Source of the DNA: Parapristionchus giblindavisi
Taxonomy: Eukaryota; Nematoda; Chromadorea; Rhabditida; Diplogasteridae
Direction: 5' to 3'
Assembly: GCA_943737045.1 (NCBI GenBank)
Contig: CALSFV010000001.1
Location: 2,632,001-2,696,000 of the forward strand
Length of the DNA: 64,000 nucleotides
Of the stretch, positions 63,101 through 64,000 are shown one piece after another. A program made the position numbers and the translations under genes. The notes below the pieces were generated by a model. It saw only the letters and a list, made by a program, of their open reading frames with translations, was not told where the DNA came from and ran no database searches. Positions within the stretch are counted from its first letter, which is position 1. Each line of letters starts with the position of its first letter.

Positions 63101-64000
63101 TTTGACTTTTGAAATCTGTAATAGCGTGGTTGATTAACATTTTGTTTTTCATTCGTCCTAGCGAATTTATTTCTGGCAATGTGTACAATATAATAGTATT
63201 AATGACGCATACATGTATACTACACGATCTTTCAACTGCTATAGATAGATCTTTGAACTTTGATCTTTGATCTCTGATATTCATCTTCTATTCATACCTT
63301 CTTCACTTTAGATCCACCTCCAGCCAATTCAAATATCTTCTTCTTTTCTTCAGTTCTTTCATGAACCAATTGCTTCTTAAGATCTGTATTCGCTTCTCGA
63401 AGAGCTCGTACTAATGATATAAGGAAGTAGATAACCAATCTATAATATCATATTGATCTTTGATCTTTGATCTTTGGTATGTTCAGACTCACAATAGAAT
63501 GATGAGCATAGGTATGACAATCCCAGGTGAAGCGACCAATCTCAAATATTACAATATCATCTTTAACATACAAAAATGTTATTGATATATATAACTTATG
63601 AAACAAGTTGATTATTGATATTCATTGTGAGTATTTGTAATAGAACTTACTTCATTTTGCCTAACAAAGCTGCATCGACTCTCTTCTCAATTTCGTCGGT
63701 TATCACGGAGAAGAAAAATACACGATTTCTGAAAATAAATAATACAGTCAAAAAGAAAGATGAATCTTAGCCAACAAAATTGAGATTGTAATGGAAAAAG
63801 AAAATGTTAATAAAACAGACAAATTCAATGTATCTAAAGATAATTAAACATACGCAAATGGACCACATCCTGTACTTGGTTTCATTTGAGCTAAAGCGAC
63901 TCCAACTGTTGTTGAACACATCATCAACCACATCAATAGAATGATTAAGAAGAAATTAGATGAACTGAAATCAAATGAATAATCAATATTCTTCGAAACT
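60138..64000 (-). CDS. TMC (transmembrane channel-like) protein, C-terminal part, cut by the window edge
   Basis: TMC proteins are multi-pass pore subunits of mechanotransduction or leak channels. The exon near 63967-63855 reads [19 protein letters not shown], then PSTGCGPFA, matching the TMC CGPF motif in the last extracellular loop. Next come [20 protein letters not shown] and SPGIVMPMLIILLFLYL (final helix). After it the cytosolic tail contains [38 protein letters not shown], an acidic serine run ([20 protein letters not shown]) and several low-complexity exons, ending VEDSKPI at 60138. The N-terminal and pore parts lie beyond 64000. An intron near 61040 contains a 69-bp hairpin. TMC is the best match; tail exon borders are less sure than the membrane part. 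Confidence 0.75.
61043..61111. repeat. Short hairpin repeat, copy 2, in a TMC intron
   Basis: 29-bp arms (AACTCTCCACTCTGACAATG…, …ATGTTGCCAGAGCGGAGTGTT) with an 11-nt loop. It shares arm sequence with the hairpin at 59477-59541. Confidence 0.8.

Overview
This window looks like nuclear DNA of a nematode, or a very close relative. It is AT-rich, with short introns and multi-exon genes on both strands. Three things point to nematodes: a seven-transmembrane chemoreceptor of the Sra/Srab/Sre type (ER.FATY..KSYE motif, ETDQYF tail), a stomatin very close to the MEC-2/STO/UNC-1 group, and a TMC channel. Introns carry many copies of TACTGTAG/CTACAGTA and of GATCTTT. I cannot name the species. Gene models were built by hand from splice signals and protein similarity, so single exon edges may be off.

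Layout: 1-4512 is polypyrimidine/polypurine low-complexity DNA. Then come stomatin (+, 4513-6666), a LINE remnant (about 7400), a serpentine receptor (-, 7622-9522), a secreted Gly/Asn/Ser repeat protein (-, 11319-13849) with a 27-bp minisatellite against its start codon, ERGIC3/ERV46 (-, 14848-19008), cytochrome b5 (-, 20426-22107), a PARP2/3-type ADP-ribosyltransferase with an expanded AT-hook-like N-terminus (+, 23114-30708), tRNA-Arg(ACG) (31096-31168), PIG-C (+, 31955-33538), hnRNP L (+, 34025-39499), a SAXO/MAP6-like protein (-, 39996-41589), a DOMON plus copper monooxygenase of the DBH family (+, 42006-44928), two tandem MBOAT acyltransferases (-, 45423-50038 and 52323-55148), a small membrane protein (+, 56445 on) and the C-terminal half of a TMC channel (-, 60138-64000).

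The genes are mostly housekeeping and do not form one pathway. Several belong to the early secretory system or ER membrane (ERGIC3, cytochrome b5, PIG-C, both MBOATs with KKxx tails).

The most striking content is a dense set of inverted-repeat elements sitting in introns. They include a 347-bp Transib-like MITE (5-bp duplication, tRNA-like core) nested in a larger foldback inside ERGIC3; a palindromic broken Tc1 transposon inside PARP; a 689-bp hAT-like MITE with a perfect 8-bp duplication inside hnRNP L; two GC-rich hairpins sharing one terminal sequence (PIG-C and hnRNP L introns); a 1.9-kb TA-flanked element inside an MBOAT gene that carries a decayed, intron-containing PCNA gene copy; and a TTAA-flanked foldback with a second foldback nested in it. 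I found no CRISPR array, prokaryotic operon or viral genome.
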